A stretch of DNA of 64,000 nt from Prosthecomicrobium pneumaticum (lineage in GTDB: Bacteria > Pseudomonadota > Alphaproteobacteria > Rhizobiales > Kaistiaceae). Positions 45,247 through 53,354 of this stretch are shown in pieces (the first letter of the stretch is position 1; each line of letters begins with the position of its first letter). The stretch spans positions 434,001-498,000 of the forward strand of contig NZ_JACHOO010000001.1 in NCBI RefSeq assembly GCF_014199915.1, in the 5' to 3' direction. The notes beneath the pieces are model-generated. The model searched no databases and was not told where the DNA came from. It was given only the letters and a program-made list of their open reading frames with translations. The translations under genes were made by a program, and so were the position numbers.

Positions 45247-46050
45247 ATGCTCTATGCCTATGCGGTGACGGACGATCCTGGTCCCGAAGGCGGGGCGCCC
45301 CTGCCCCGGTCCGGCATCCTTCCCGAACTCGGCGTGGAGCGCATCCGCGAGAGCGGCGTCGCCGTGATCGCGAGCCCCGTACCGGCCGGCCTTCTCGACG
45401 CCGAAGCGATCGCCGAACGGATCAACGATCCGGAGTGGGCCCGCGAGCGGGTCCTCGCCCATCAGGCTGTCGTGACCGCGCTGCTCGGCACCGCGGCCGT
45501 GCTGCCGCTCAAATTCGGCACCCTGTTCTCTGGCACGGCGGCGCTCCGCGCGACGATCGAGACTCGCCGGACTGCCCTCGCCGAGGCGCTCGATCAGGTG
45601 CGCGGGGCACGCGAATGGGGCGTTCAGCTCTTCGTTCGCCAGCCCCCGCAGGCGGCCCCGCATGCCGCGGCCGGCCGGGCCGGGCCGGGCGCCGGGGCCG
45701 CCTTCTTCCAGCGCAAGCGGGAGGCACGCGCCGCCGAGCAGGCCGCGGCGGCGGCGCTGGACCGGCTCGCCGCCGACAGCCACGCCCGTCTGGCCCGCCG
45801 GGCGCGGGCGGCGGTGATGAACCGGCCGCAGCCCGCCGCCGTGCACCGCCGGCCGGGCGAGATGGTGCTCAACGGCGCCTATCTGGTGGCGGAGCAGGAC
45901 GAGGCGGCCTGGCGAGAGGATCTCGCCGCGCTCGAACGTGAGGCTCCCGAGACCGGCGCCGACTATGCCCTCACCGGACCGTGGGCGCCCTACAATTTCA
46001 CCGGAGGCGCGCTCGGGGCCGGCGCAGGAGGCGGGGTTGGCAGTGGCTGA
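45247..46050 (+). CDS. gvpL: GvpL/F family protein (third copy)
   Basis: The 267-residue protein shows the family marks Leu-Tyr-Ala-Tyr-Ala-Val-Thr, His-Gln-Ala-Val-Val-Thr-Ala-Leu-Leu, Val-Leu-Pro-Leu-Lys-Phe-Gly-Thr-Leu and Gly-Pro-Trp-Ala-Pro-Tyr-Asn-Phe. A Gly/Ala-rich insert (about residues 135-155) and a Gly-rich tail are distinctive. GGGAGA precedes the ATG. It should bind GvpA-family proteins during assembly. The letter L rather than F is by convention only. Confidence 0.88.
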   Translation: MLYAYAVTDDPGPEGGAPLPRSGILPELGVERIRESGVAVIASPVPAGLLDAEAIAERINDPEWARERVLAHQAVVTALLGTAAVLPLKFGTLFSGTAALRATIETRRTALAEALDQVRGAREWGVQLFVRQPPQAAPHAAAGRAGPGAGAAFFQRKREARAAEQAAAAALDRLAADSHARLARRARAAVMNRPQPAAVHRRPGEMVLNGAYLVAEQDEAAWREDLAALEREAPETGADYALTGPWAPYNFTGGALGAGAGGGVGSG

Positions 46051-46270
46051 GCCTCCACGCACCAGCGGCGACGTCGCGCTCGCCGACCTGCTCGACCGGG
46101 CGCTCGGCAAGGGACTCGTCCTTTGGGGCGAGGCGGTGATCTCGGTCGCCGGAGTGGATCTCGTCTATGTCGGGCTCAAGGTGCTCGTCGCCTCGACCGA
46201 CACGGCCGAACGGATGCGGCGCGCCGGCACATCCGATCCGACCCGTTCGGTGGCGCTGCGAGACGGGTGA
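46043..46270 (+). CDS. Short GvpA-family protein (GvpM/S type)
   Basis: The 75-residue protein has the GvpA core (Leu-Ala-Asp-Leu-Leu-Asp-Arg-Ala-Leu-Gly-Lys-Gly-Leu-Val-Leu-Trp-Gly-Glu, then Val-Gly-Leu-Lys-Val-Leu-Val-Ala-Ser). The start is taken as GTG at 46043, overlapping the gvpL end by 8 bases; TTG at 46037 is also possible behind GGAGG. It is likely a minor shell or nucleation protein. Third GvpA-family gene of the cluster. Confidence 0.8.
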   Translation: MAEPPRTSGDVALADLLDRALGKGLVLWGEAVISVAGVDLVYVGLKVLVASTDTAERMRRAGTSDPTRSVALRDG

Positions 46271-46274
46271 TCCG

Positions 46275-46955
46275 ATGCTTCATCTCTACGCCGTGATCGA
46301 TTCGGCGCCACCGGACGCGGCGGTGGGCGGCGCCGGGACGGCCGGCCTGCTTTTCGTGTCCTGGGATGGCATCGCCTGCGCCGCCGGACATGCCGCGGCA
46401 CGCTCCGGCCCGCCGACATCCGCGGAGGTTCTGCGCCATCAGGCGGTGATCGAGGCGCTGATGCCGGTCGGTGCCCTATTGCCGCTGCGGTTCGGAACCA
46501 TGGTCGACAACGCCCATATCTGCCGCGATTTCCTCGCCCGCAATGCGGCGGCGCTGCGCCACCGGCTCGACTGGGTGCGGCACTGCGCCGAGTATGCGTT
46601 GCGCGTCTGCGGGCTGGAGGCCGATCCGGCGAGGGCGGTACCGGCGCGGGCAGAGGGTCCCGGCGCCGCGCATCTGCGCACGCTGCTGCGCCGTGTCGGC
46701 GGCTGGCCGCCGTCGGACGCGGCCTTCCCGCACGATCGCCTGCTCGCCCACGCGAAGGACCGTGTGCTCTGGCCGAGGACCGAGGGTTCGGCCGACCTGC
46801 GCGCCTCCTTCCTGGTGCCCCAGGCCCAGACGGAGCGCTTCCTCGCCGATCTCTCGGCGCTGATGCCGCTCCGTCCGGATCTCGTCTTCACCTGCACCGG
46901 TCCGTGGCCGCCCTATTCCTTCGCCGATATCGGCGGCGGAACGGCGGCGCCATGA
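46275..46955 (+). CDS. GvpF/L family protein (fourth copy)
   Basis: The 226-residue protein has Leu-His-Leu-Tyr-Ala-Val-Ile, Leu-Arg-His-Gln-Ala-Val-Ile-Glu-Ala-Leu-Met-Pro, Leu-Leu-Pro-Leu-Arg-Phe-Gly-Thr-Met and the family ending Gly-Pro-Trp-Pro-Pro-Tyr-Ser-Phe-Ala. It is shorter than the others, lacking part of the middle helical region. It starts 4 bases after the GvpA-like gene and overlaps gvpK by ATGA. Confidence 0.87.
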   Translation: MLHLYAVIDSAPPDAAVGGAGTAGLLFVSWDGIACAAGHAAARSGPPTSAEVLRHQAVIEALMPVGALLPLRFGTMVDNAHICRDFLARNAAALRHRLDWVRHCAEYALRVCGLEADPARAVPARAEGPGAAHLRTLLRRVGGWPPSDAAFPHDRLLAHAKDRVLWPRTEGSADLRASFLVPQAQTERFLADLSALMPLRPDLVFTCTGPWPPYSFADIGGGTAAP

Positions 46956-47257
46956 CCGAAGGCACGATCCCCGATCTCATCGGCGCCTTCCAGGACGGGC
47001 GGGTCGCGCTCGATCCGGAGAAGGTCGAGCAGGGCCTCGCCAAACTCGTCCTGATGCTGGTGGAAACGCTGCGCCAGCTGATCGAGAAACAGGCGATCCG
47101 GCGGGTCGAGGGCGGCTCGCTGTCGGACGAGGAGATCGAGCGGCTCGGACTGACGCTGATGCGGCTCGAGGAGAAGATGGCGGAATTGCGCGCCGTGTTC
47201 GGACTCGACGAAGCGGACCTCACCCTCCGGCTCGACCTGCCGATCGAGACGCTCTGA
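46952..47257 (+). CDS. gvpK: Gas vesicle protein GvpK
   Basis: The 101-residue protein matches GvpK: Ile-Asp/Leu-Asp-Pro-Glu-Lys-Val-Glu-Gln-Gly-Leu-Ala-Lys-Leu-Val-Leu, Leu-Arg-Gln-Leu-Ile-Glu-Lys-Gln-Ala-Ile-Arg-Arg-Val, and Glu-Ile-Glu-Arg-Leu-Gly-Leu-Thr-Leu-Met. GvpK is an essential accessory protein of unclear mechanism. It is the last gene of the cluster; about 155 bases without a gene follow before an alpha/beta hydrolase gene. Confidence 0.95.
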   Translation: MTEGTIPDLIGAFQDGRVALDPEKVEQGLAKLVLMLVETLRQLIEKQAIRRVEGGSLSDEEIERLGLTLMRLEEKMAELRAVFGLDEADLTLRLDLPIETL

Positions 47258-47412
47258 CCGGCCGCCCGACGTGACGGCTCCCGGCCGCCCTGTCGCCGCT
47301 CTCCCGAACCCTCCTCCTCGCACCGCCGTCCGGTATCGCGCGATCGGCGCGACGGCCTTGGCACTGCCGCGGGTGGGTGGCATGATTCGGGCGTGCTCGC
47401 GGGGAGGCACCG

Positions 47413-47955
47413 ATGCCGCCGATCATCATGGTCCCGGGGATATGCAATTCGGGGCCGGACCACTGGCAGTCCCTCTGGCAGGCGCAGCTGCGTCAGGCGA
47501 CGCGTTTCGCCCCGACAGACTGGTTCCATCCGGACCGCGACGACTGGGTGGCGGCCCTCACCCTCGCCGTCACCGCCGCGCCGAGCCCGCCGCTGCTCGT
47601 CGCGCACAGCCTGGGCTGTCTCGCGGTCGCGCATTGGGCGGCGCGGCGCACCGCACGCAAGGCCGCAGGCGCCCTTCTCGTCGCGGTGCCCGATCCGTCC
47701 GGCCGCGCCTTCCCGGCCGAGGCCTCGTCCTTCGTCGACCCGCCGCTCGGCCCGTTGCCCTTCCCCGCCATGATCGTCGCGAGCGAAAACGACCCCTATG
47801 CGAGCCTCACCTATGCCGAGGAACATGCTGCGGGCTGGGGCGCGGAACTCGTCGTCGTCGGCCGGCGCGGCCACATCAATTCGGCCTCCCGGCTCGGCGA
47901 CTGGCCGGAGGGGCGCGCCCTGCTCGACCGGCTCGCGGCGCGCATCGCGGCCTGA
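47413..47955 (+). CDS. RBBP9/YdeN-type serine hydrolase
   Basis: The 180-residue alpha/beta hydrolase starts Pro-Pro-Ile-Ile-Met-Val-Pro-Gly-Ile with the oxyanion-region Asn-Ser-Gly-Pro-Asp-His-Trp. It has the nucleophile motif Ala-His-Ser-Leu-Gly-Cys, Asp in Ala-Ser-Glu-Asn-Asp-Pro-Tyr and His in Arg-Gly-His-Ile-Asn, the complete RBBP9/YdeN set. The substrate is unknown for bacterial members. GAGG lies before the ATG. It follows gvpK but has its own spacing and converges on the aldehyde dehydrogenase gene. Confidence 0.85.
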   Translation: MPPIIMVPGICNSGPDHWQSLWQAQLRQATRFAPTDWFHPDRDDWVAALTLAVTAAPSPPLLVAHSLGCLAVAHWAARRTARKAAGALLVAVPDPSGRAFPAEASSFVDPPLGPLPFPAMIVASENDPYASLTYAEEHAAGWGAELVVVGRRGHINSASRLGDWPEGRALLDRLAARIAA

Positions 47956-47976
47956 GGAGCGACGCGCCCGGGCCGT

Positions 47977-49431
47977 TCAGCGGTCGAGGCCGGCGACGAG
48001 CAGGTATTTCTTCTCGACGAACTCCTCGATGCCGTGATGCGAGCCCTCGCGGCCGTTGCCGCTCTCCTTGACGCCGCCGAAGGGTGCGAGCTCGGTGGAG
48101 ATCAGGCCGGAATTGATCCCGACCATGCCGTATTCGAGCCCCTCCGCGACCCGGAAGATCCGCCCGACATCGCGCGAGAAGAAATAGGCGGCGAGACCGA
48201 ACTCCGTGTCGTTGGCGGCATGGATCGCCTCCGCCTCTGTCTCGAAGCGGAAGACCGGCGCCAGCGGGCCGAAGGTCTCCTCGCGCGCGAGCGTCATGGC
48301 GGGCGAGGCCTCCGTCAGCACGGTCGGCTCGAAAAAGGAACCGCCGAGCGCATGGCGCCGGCCGCCGAGCACGACCTTGCCGCCCTTCGCGACCGCGTCG
48401 GCGAGGTGCTGCTCGACCTTGTCGATCGCCGCGGCATTGATGAGCGGCCCCTGCGTCACGCCCTCCTCCGTGCCGATACCGACCTTGAGCGCGGCGACCG
48501 CGGCGGTGAGCTTCTCGACGAAGGCGTCGTAGATGCCGGCCTGGGCGTAGATGCGGTTCGCACAGACGCAGGTCTGGCCCATGTTGCGGAACTTCGACAC
48601 CATCGCGCCCTCGACCGCGGCGTCGAGATCGGCGTCGTCGAAGACGATGAAGGGCGCGTTGCCGCCGAGCTCCAGCGCCACCTTCTTCACCGTGCCGGCA
48701 GCCTGTTTCATCAGGAGCTTGCCGACCTCGGTCGAGCCCGTGAAATTGACGAGCCGGATCGCCGGATGGCTGGTCAGGACGCCGCCGATCTCGCGCGAGG
48801 CGCCGGTCACGACGTTGAAGACGCCGGGCGGAACACCGGCGCGCTCGGCGAGGGCCGCGAGGGCGAGCGCCGTCAGCGGCGTCTCGCCGGCCGGCTTCAG
48901 CACCACCGGGCAGCCGGCGGCGAGTGCCGGCGCGACCTTGCGGGTGATCATCGCGGCCGGGAAGTTCCACGGCGTGATCGCCGCCACGACGCCGGTCGGC
49001 TGGCGGATGACGAGGATGCGCGCATCGGCGCGATGGCTCGGCAGCGTCTCGCCGGCGATCCGTTTCGCCTCCTCGCCATAGAATTCCACATAGGCGGCGG
49101 CATAGTCGATCTCGCCCTTCGCCTCGGCGAGCGGCTTGCCCTGTTCGGAGGTGAGGATGAGGCCGAGATCGTCGCGGTTCGCTATGATCAGGTCGAACCA
49201 GCGGCGCAGGATCACGGCGCGCGCCTTGGCGGTGGTCGCCGCCCAGCCCTTGAAGGCCGCCGCCGCCGCATCGACCGCCGCCGTCGCCTCTGAGGCGCCG
49301 AAATGCGGCACCCGCGCCAGCACCGCGCCCGTCGCGGGATCGGTCACCTCGGTCGCGCCGGTGCCGATCCAGCGCCCGTCGACGAAGCACTGCTCCCGGA
49401 TGAGGCTCGGATCCTTGAGTGCGAGGGCCAT
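47977..49431 (-). CDS. gabD: NAD(P)-dependent succinate-semialdehyde dehydrogenase
   Basis: The 484-residue aldehyde dehydrogenase has Thr-Pro-Trp-Asn-Phe-Pro-Ala-Ala-Met, Phe-Thr-Gly-Ser-Thr-Glu-Val-Gly, catalytic Glu in Leu-Glu-Leu-Gly-Gly-Asn and catalytic Cys in Gly-Gln-Thr-Cys-Val-Cys-Ala-Asn. The Cys-x-Cys spacing and the ending Ile-Ser-Thr-Glu-Leu-Ala-Pro-Phe-Gly-Gly-Val-Lys-Glu-Ser-Gly are typical of GabD, which oxidises succinate semialdehyde to succinate in the GABA pathway. No gabT is nearby. The start at 49431 gives the usual length; a longer frame is Arg/Pro-rich. Confidence 0.9.
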   Translation of the reverse strand: MALALKDPSLIREQCFVDGRWIGTGATEVTDPATGAVLARVPHFGASEATAAVDAAAAAFKGWAATTAKARAVILRRWFDLIIANRDDLGLILTSEQGKPLAEAKGEIDYAAAYVEFYGEEAKRIAGETLPSHRADARILVIRQPTGVVAAITPWNFPAAMITRKVAPALAAGCPVVLKPAGETPLTALALAALAERAGVPPGVFNVVTGASREIGGVLTSHPAIRLVNFTGSTEVGKLLMKQAAGTVKKVALELGGNAPFIVFDDADLDAAVEGAMVSKFRNMGQTCVCANRIYAQAGIYDAFVEKLTAAVAALKVGIGTEEGVTQGPLINAAAIDKVEQHLADAVAKGGKVVLGGRRHALGGSFFEPTVLTEASPAMTLAREETFGPLAPVFRFETEAEAIHAANDTEFGLAAYFFSRDVGRIFRVAEGLEYGMVGINSGLISTELAPFGGVKESGNGREGSHHGIEEFVEKKYLLVAGLDR

Positions 49432-49678
49432 GGTCTCTACTCCGTCTTTCGTTCCGCAGCGGCGGCCACCGGGGCTTGCCCGCGGTCTCGGGGGCGCATG
49501 TTGACCACTAAAGCGGCGCCATTTCCAGTCAGTGGACGGAGGCGGCGGGCGGCCGCGGGCGCGGCGCAACGCCCCGCCGGGGGAACGCCGGCCGAGAGCG
49601 GAAGTTCGCTCCATGCGCTACGCCCTGAGAGCCTTTGCCGGACGACCCTGGCGTCGTGCGCCGAAACGGGAGCAACCG

Positions 49679-50890
49679 ATGCGCCGAGCTACCTTCATCT
49701 TCTGGCTCGTTCTCGCCGGGGCGGGCTTCGGGCCGGTCCTGCGTGCCGAAGCGGCGAGCGGCACTGCAGCAGTCGTCGGAAGCGCGAGCGCGACGATGAC
49801 GCCTGAAGCGGCCATCGCGCGCCTGTTCGAGCAGCCCCTCAATGCCGCGCTCTTCTCGGCGGACTTCCTCGCCGCCATCCCCATGGCGGAGATCGAGCGG
49901 CTCGTCGCGGAGATGCGGGCGGCCGGCGGCGACTTCACCGGCGTCAGAGGCACCGCGCCCGATCTGACCATCGATCTCGAGCGGAGCACCGTGCCGGCGC
50001 GGATCGTGCTCGATGCCGAGGGCCGGGTCGCCGGGCTCTGGCTCGGCGCGCCCGCTGCGAAGGGCGGGCTCGATGCGCTCGCCGCCGAAATCGCCGCGCT
50101 GCCCGGCCGAACTTCCCTTCTCGTCACGAAGGGCGGCGCGGTCGAGATGGCGCACGAGGCGGATACCCCGCTCGCCGTCGGCTCGGCCTTCAAGCTCGCC
50201 GTGCTCGCCGCGCTCGACACGGCGGTGACGGAGGGCCGGCTCGCCTGGGCCGACGTGGTGGCGATCGACCCGGCCCAGCGGTCGCTGCCGTCGGGCATCC
50301 TGCAGGACTGGCCGGATGCCTCGCCCGTCACCATCGCGACGCTCGCCAATCTGATGATCTCGGTGAGCGACAACACGGCCACCGATCTCCTCATCCACCG
50401 GCTGGGACGCGAGGCCGTCGAAGCCCAGTCGCCGCGCAACACGCCCTTCCTCACCACGCGCGAGGCTTTTGTCCTGAAGGCCGACGAAACACTGTCCGAC
50501 CAGTGGGCAAGCGGCGACGCGAAGGCGCGGCAGGCGCTCCTGAAGCTGATCGAGGGCAACCGGCTGCCCGCAGTGGAGGCGCTCGACGCTGTCCGTCCGG
50601 CGGTCGAGTGGTTCATGAGCGCCACGGAACTCTGCGGGCTGCTCGAACGCACCGCCGATCTGCCCCCCTTCCGGATCGATCCCGGCCCGGCGCGCGGCGG
50701 CCCGTGGACGGCAGTCGCCTATAAGGGCGGGTCGGAGCCCGGCGTGCTCAATTTCTCGAGCCGCGTCGTCGACGCCGATGGTGCCGCCCATTGCGTCGTC
50801 GTGAGCTGGAACGACGACAAGCCGCTCGACGAGGGGCGGCTGCTGACACTCTATCGCGGGCTGCTCGCCGCTCTCGCCGAGCGCGGCTGA
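49679..50890 (+). CDS. Exported class A beta-lactamase-like serine hydrolase
   Basis: The 403-residue protein has a signal peptide and an N-terminal domain of about 125 residues. A penicillin-binding-type hydrolase domain follows, with Ser169-Ala-Phe-Lys172 (SxxK), Ser230-Asp-Asn232 (SDN) and Tyr-Lys-Gly-Gly-Ser near residue 348 (KTG box variant). The class A Glu166 motif is not obvious, so beta-lactam hydrolysis is doubtful; the longer form resembles uncharacterised serine hydrolases of the beta-lactamase2 family with an N-terminal NTF2-like part. GGGAG precedes the ATG. It is divergent from gabD. Confidence 0.78.
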   Translation: MRRATFIFWLVLAGAGFGPVLRAEAASGTAAVVGSASATMTPEAAIARLFEQPLNAALFSADFLAAIPMAEIERLVAEMRAAGGDFTGVRGTAPDLTIDLERSTVPARIVLDAEGRVAGLWLGAPAAKGGLDALAAEIAALPGRTSLLVTKGGAVEMAHEADTPLAVGSAFKLAVLAALDTAVTEGRLAWADVVAIDPAQRSLPSGILQDWPDASPVTIATLANLMISVSDNTATDLLIHRLGREAVEAQSPRNTPFLTTREAFVLKADETLSDQWASGDAKARQALLKLIEGNRLPAVEALDAVRPAVEWFMSATELCGLLERTADLPPFRIDPGPARGGPWTAVAYKGGSEPGVLNFSSRVVDADGAAHCVVVSWNDDKPLDEGRLLTLYRGLLAALAERG

Positions 50891-50904
50891 ACGGCGAACG
50901 CCGC

Positions 50905-50918
50905 TTGATCCCGATCAA
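50905..50918. promoter_or_regulatory. FNR/FixK-type box before hemN
   Basis: TTGAT-CCCG-ATCAA is a perfect match to the FNR/FixK/Anr palindrome TTGAT-N4-ATCAA. It lies 74 bases before the small leader gene and 196 before hemN, an oxygen-independent enzyme commonly under such control. Low oxygen should induce the unit. Confidence 0.88.
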
Positions 50919-50991
50919 GGCCGGGGCAGGCCGCAGCGGCGACACTGCCCCGATCGCACCGCGAGGTGCTTGTTCCGGAGCCGAGACCGCC

Positions 50992-51117
50992 ATGACAGCG
51001 CCCGTTCTTGTCCTTCTCACGGCCTGTCTCGCCTGCGGCGCGCGCGCCCTCTCTGCCCCCGCCGCGGCCGCCACCGCCGCCCCGGCCGTTCCCGTCGAGA
51101 GCCGGCGGCGCGGATGA
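50992..51117 (+). CDS. Small 41-residue protein coupled to hemN
   Basis: The product has a hydrophobic start (Val-Leu-Val-Leu-Leu-Thr-Ala-Cys-Leu-Ala-Cys) and an Ala-rich second half ending Ser-Arg-Arg-Arg-Gly. Its stop overlaps the hemN ATG (ATGA), so translating it would feed ribosomes to hemN. A GGAG at about 50977 is a distant ribosome binding site. Whether the peptide acts itself (a small membrane protein) or only as a translational leader is open. Confidence 0.5.
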   Translation: MTAPVLVLLTACLACGARALSAPAAAATAAPAVPVESRRRG

Positions 51118-52439
51118 CCGACCTCGTCGCGAAATACGCTGCGGTCCCGGTGCCGCGCTACACATCCTATCCGACGGCCGCCGACTTCCGTCCGCTCGGT
51201 GCCGGCGAGCACGCCGCCTGGCTCGGCGCGATCGCGCCCGGCAGCCGGGTCTCGATCTATCTGCACGTCCCCTATTGCCGGGCGCTCTGCCATTATTGCG
51301 GCTGCCACGCCAAGATCGCCCGCCGCGACGACGTGATCGCCACCTATCGCGCGGCGCTCGAGGCGGAGATCGCCCATGTCGCCGCGGCGCTGCCGGCCGG
51401 CCTCAAGGTCGCGCGGATCGCCTGGGGCGGCGGCACGCCGAGCGCCCTCGGCGCCGAGGGTCTTGCCGCCGTGACCGGGGTGCTCCGGAGCCATTTCACC
51501 TTCGAGCCGGACCTCGAGCACGGGATCGAGCTCGACCCGCGCCTCGTCGATGCGACGCTCGCGCAGGCGCTCGCCGTGCTCGGCGTCGATCGGGCGAGCC
51601 TCGGCGTGCAGGATCTCGACCCGACCGTGCAGGAGGCGATCGGCCGGGTTCAGCCGGTCGAGATCGTCGCCGCCGCCACCGCAGCCCTCCGGCAGGCCGG
51701 CATCAACACCCTCAACTACGACCTGATCGTCGGCCTGCCGCACCAGACCGAGGCGACGGTGCGGCGAACGGCGGAGCAGGTGCTCGCCCTCGGCCCCGAC
51801 AGCATCGCCTGCTATGGCTACGCCCATCTGCCGGAGCGACGGAAGAACCAGCGGCTGATCGATGCCGCGGCGCTGCCCTCCGCGGCGGTACGTTTCGCGC
51901 AGACCGGGGCGATCGCCGAGATCTTCACGGCCGCCGGCTATGTCGCGGTCGGCATGGATCATTTCGCGCGGCCCGATCATCCGCTCGCCCGCTCGGCGGC
52001 GGCCGGTGTGCTCAAGCGGAACTTCCAGGGCTATACCGACGACGCCGAACCGGTGCTGATCGGCTTCGGCGCCTCGGCGATCTCGCATCTGCCGTCCGGC
52101 TATGCGCAGAACATCGCCGACCCTTCCGCCTATGTGCGGACGGTCGCGGAAGGCGCGCTGCCCTCGGCGCGCGGCATCGCGCTCGATGACGAGGACCGCC
52201 GCCGCGCCGCGATCATCGAGACGCTGATGTGCGACTTCCGCGTCGATCTCGGCGCTGCGGCCGCGGCCTATGCCGAGGAGATCGCCTCCCTCGCGCCGCT
52301 CGCCGCCGACGGCCTCGTCACCGTCGAGAACGGCCGCATTGAGTTGACGGAGGCCGGCCGGCCCTTCGTCCGGCTCGTCGCGGCGGCCTTCGACGCCTAT
52401 CGCGCCGGCACGGCGGGGCGCTTCAGCGTCGCGGTCTGA
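51114..52439 (+). CDS. hemN: Oxygen-independent coproporphyrinogen III oxidase
   Basis: The 441-residue radical-SAM enzyme has the cluster motif Cys55-x3-Cys59-x2-Cys62 followed by Gly-Cys-His, the start Val-Pro-Arg-Tyr-Thr-Ser-Tyr-Pro-Thr-Ala, Trp-Gly-Gly-Gly-Thr-Pro-Ser, Asn-Tyr-Asp-Leu-Ile-Val-Gly-Leu-Pro-His-Gln and Gly-Met-Asp-His-Phe-Ala. It converts coproporphyrinogen III to protoporphyrinogen IX without oxygen. These motifs mark true HemN rather than HemW. Control by low oxygen is indicated by the FNR-type box upstream. Confidence 0.95.
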   Translation: MTDLVAKYAAVPVPRYTSYPTAADFRPLGAGEHAAWLGAIAPGSRVSIYLHVPYCRALCHYCGCHAKIARRDDVIATYRAALEAEIAHVAAALPAGLKVARIAWGGGTPSALGAEGLAAVTGVLRSHFTFEPDLEHGIELDPRLVDATLAQALAVLGVDRASLGVQDLDPTVQEAIGRVQPVEIVAAATAALRQAGINTLNYDLIVGLPHQTEATVRRTAEQVLALGPDSIACYGYAHLPERRKNQRLIDAAALPSAAVRFAQTGAIAEIFTAAGYVAVGMDHFARPDHPLARSAAAGVLKRNFQGYTDDAEPVLIGFGASAISHLPSGYAQNIADPSAYVRTVAEGALPSARGIALDDEDRRRAAIIETLMCDFRVDLGAAAAAYAEEIASLAPLAADGLVTVENGRIELTEAGRPFVRLVAAAFDAYRAGTAGRFSVAV

Positions 52440-52448
52440 GCCGGCTCC

Positions 52449-53201
52449 TCAGGCCGGCGCCGCATAGCCGGTGCGCAGCGCATAAGCCCAGTCGGGCCGG
52501 CCGAGTTCATCGGCGAGGCGGGCGGAGTGCTCCCAGTCATAGGGCACCGCCCGCTGCTCGACCCGCCAGAGCCCGGCCCGGCCCTCGACGATCGCATAGC
52601 GGGCGTGCGGGCTGCCGACCTCGACGCGATGCGGCACCGGATGCTCGTCGTGATAGGCCTGCAGTCCGACGCTGCCCGGATTGACGAGCAGCGCGCCGGC
52701 CGGCAGCCGGACCTGCCGCGGGACGTGGCTGTGGCCGAACAGGAACAGTTCGCCCGCCACCCCGGCGATCGCCTCGGCCACCGCCTCCGGCGCGGCGAGC
52801 ACGATCCGCTCCTCGGCCACGGCATCGGTGAGATAGGGCCGGTCGTCGGCCGGCGTCGCATGGAACATCAGCACGCCCGGCGCCACCTCCATCGTCATCG
52901 GCAGCGTCTCGAGCCAATCGAAGTGCCGCTGCGCCAGCCGGTCATAGGCGACCCGGTCGGTGGCCTTCATCGCCTCCGGCTCGAGCGTGACCAGATAGCG
53001 GTCGTGATTGCCCCGCACGGTGGGCCAGCCGAGGCCGAGCAGACGCTCCGCCGTACCGGCGGGCTCGATCGGCCCGGAGACGCAATCGCCGCAATTGACG
53101 ACGAGGTCGGGCGAGGCGGCCGCGATGTCCTCGATCACCGCGTCGAGCGCGGCGAGATTGCCGTGAATGTCAGCTACGACAGCAATGCGCAGAGCGTCCA
53201 T
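52449..53201 (-). CDS. Calcineurin-like metallophosphoesterase
   Basis: The 250-residue protein has the metallophosphoesterase ligands Ala-Asp-Ile-His-Gly-Asn (residues 10-15), Asn-Cys-Gly-Asp-Cys-Val, Arg-Gly-Asn-His-Asp and Phe-Gly-His-Ser-His-Val, then Asn-Pro-Gly-Ser-Val-Gly, as in the YfcE/MJ0936 phosphodiesterase group. It is cytoplasmic. The natural substrate is unknown. It converges on hemN and is divergent from alr. Confidence 0.87.
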   Translation of the reverse strand: MDALRIAVVADIHGNLAALDAVIEDIAAASPDLVVNCGDCVSGPIEPAGTAERLLGLGWPTVRGNHDRYLVTLEPEAMKATDRVAYDRLAQRHFDWLETLPMTMEVAPGVLMFHATPADDRPYLTDAVAEERIVLAAPEAVAEAIAGVAGELFLFGHSHVPRQVRLPAGALLVNPGSVGLQAYHDEHPVPHRVEVGSPHARYAIVEGRAGLWRVEQRAVPYDWEHSARLADELGRPDWAYALRTGYAAPA

Positions 53202-53354
53202 GCCCCCTCCGAATCAGCCGCGCCACCGGACCGGCCCGGCACGGAGCCAGCATGCAACGTCCGTGTCGCCGCGAGAATGCCGCGAATGGCCCGCAACAGG
53301 AGCGCTCGCTCTCGGCCGTCCCGGTTCGGCCCGGGAATCGGATAGGCTCGGCCC

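Noticed and set aside
49679-50890. Calling the serine hydrolase a beta-lactamase resistance gene
   Set aside because: SxxK and SDN motifs are present, but the deacylating Glu of class A enzymes is not evident and the protein carries an extra N-terminal domain.
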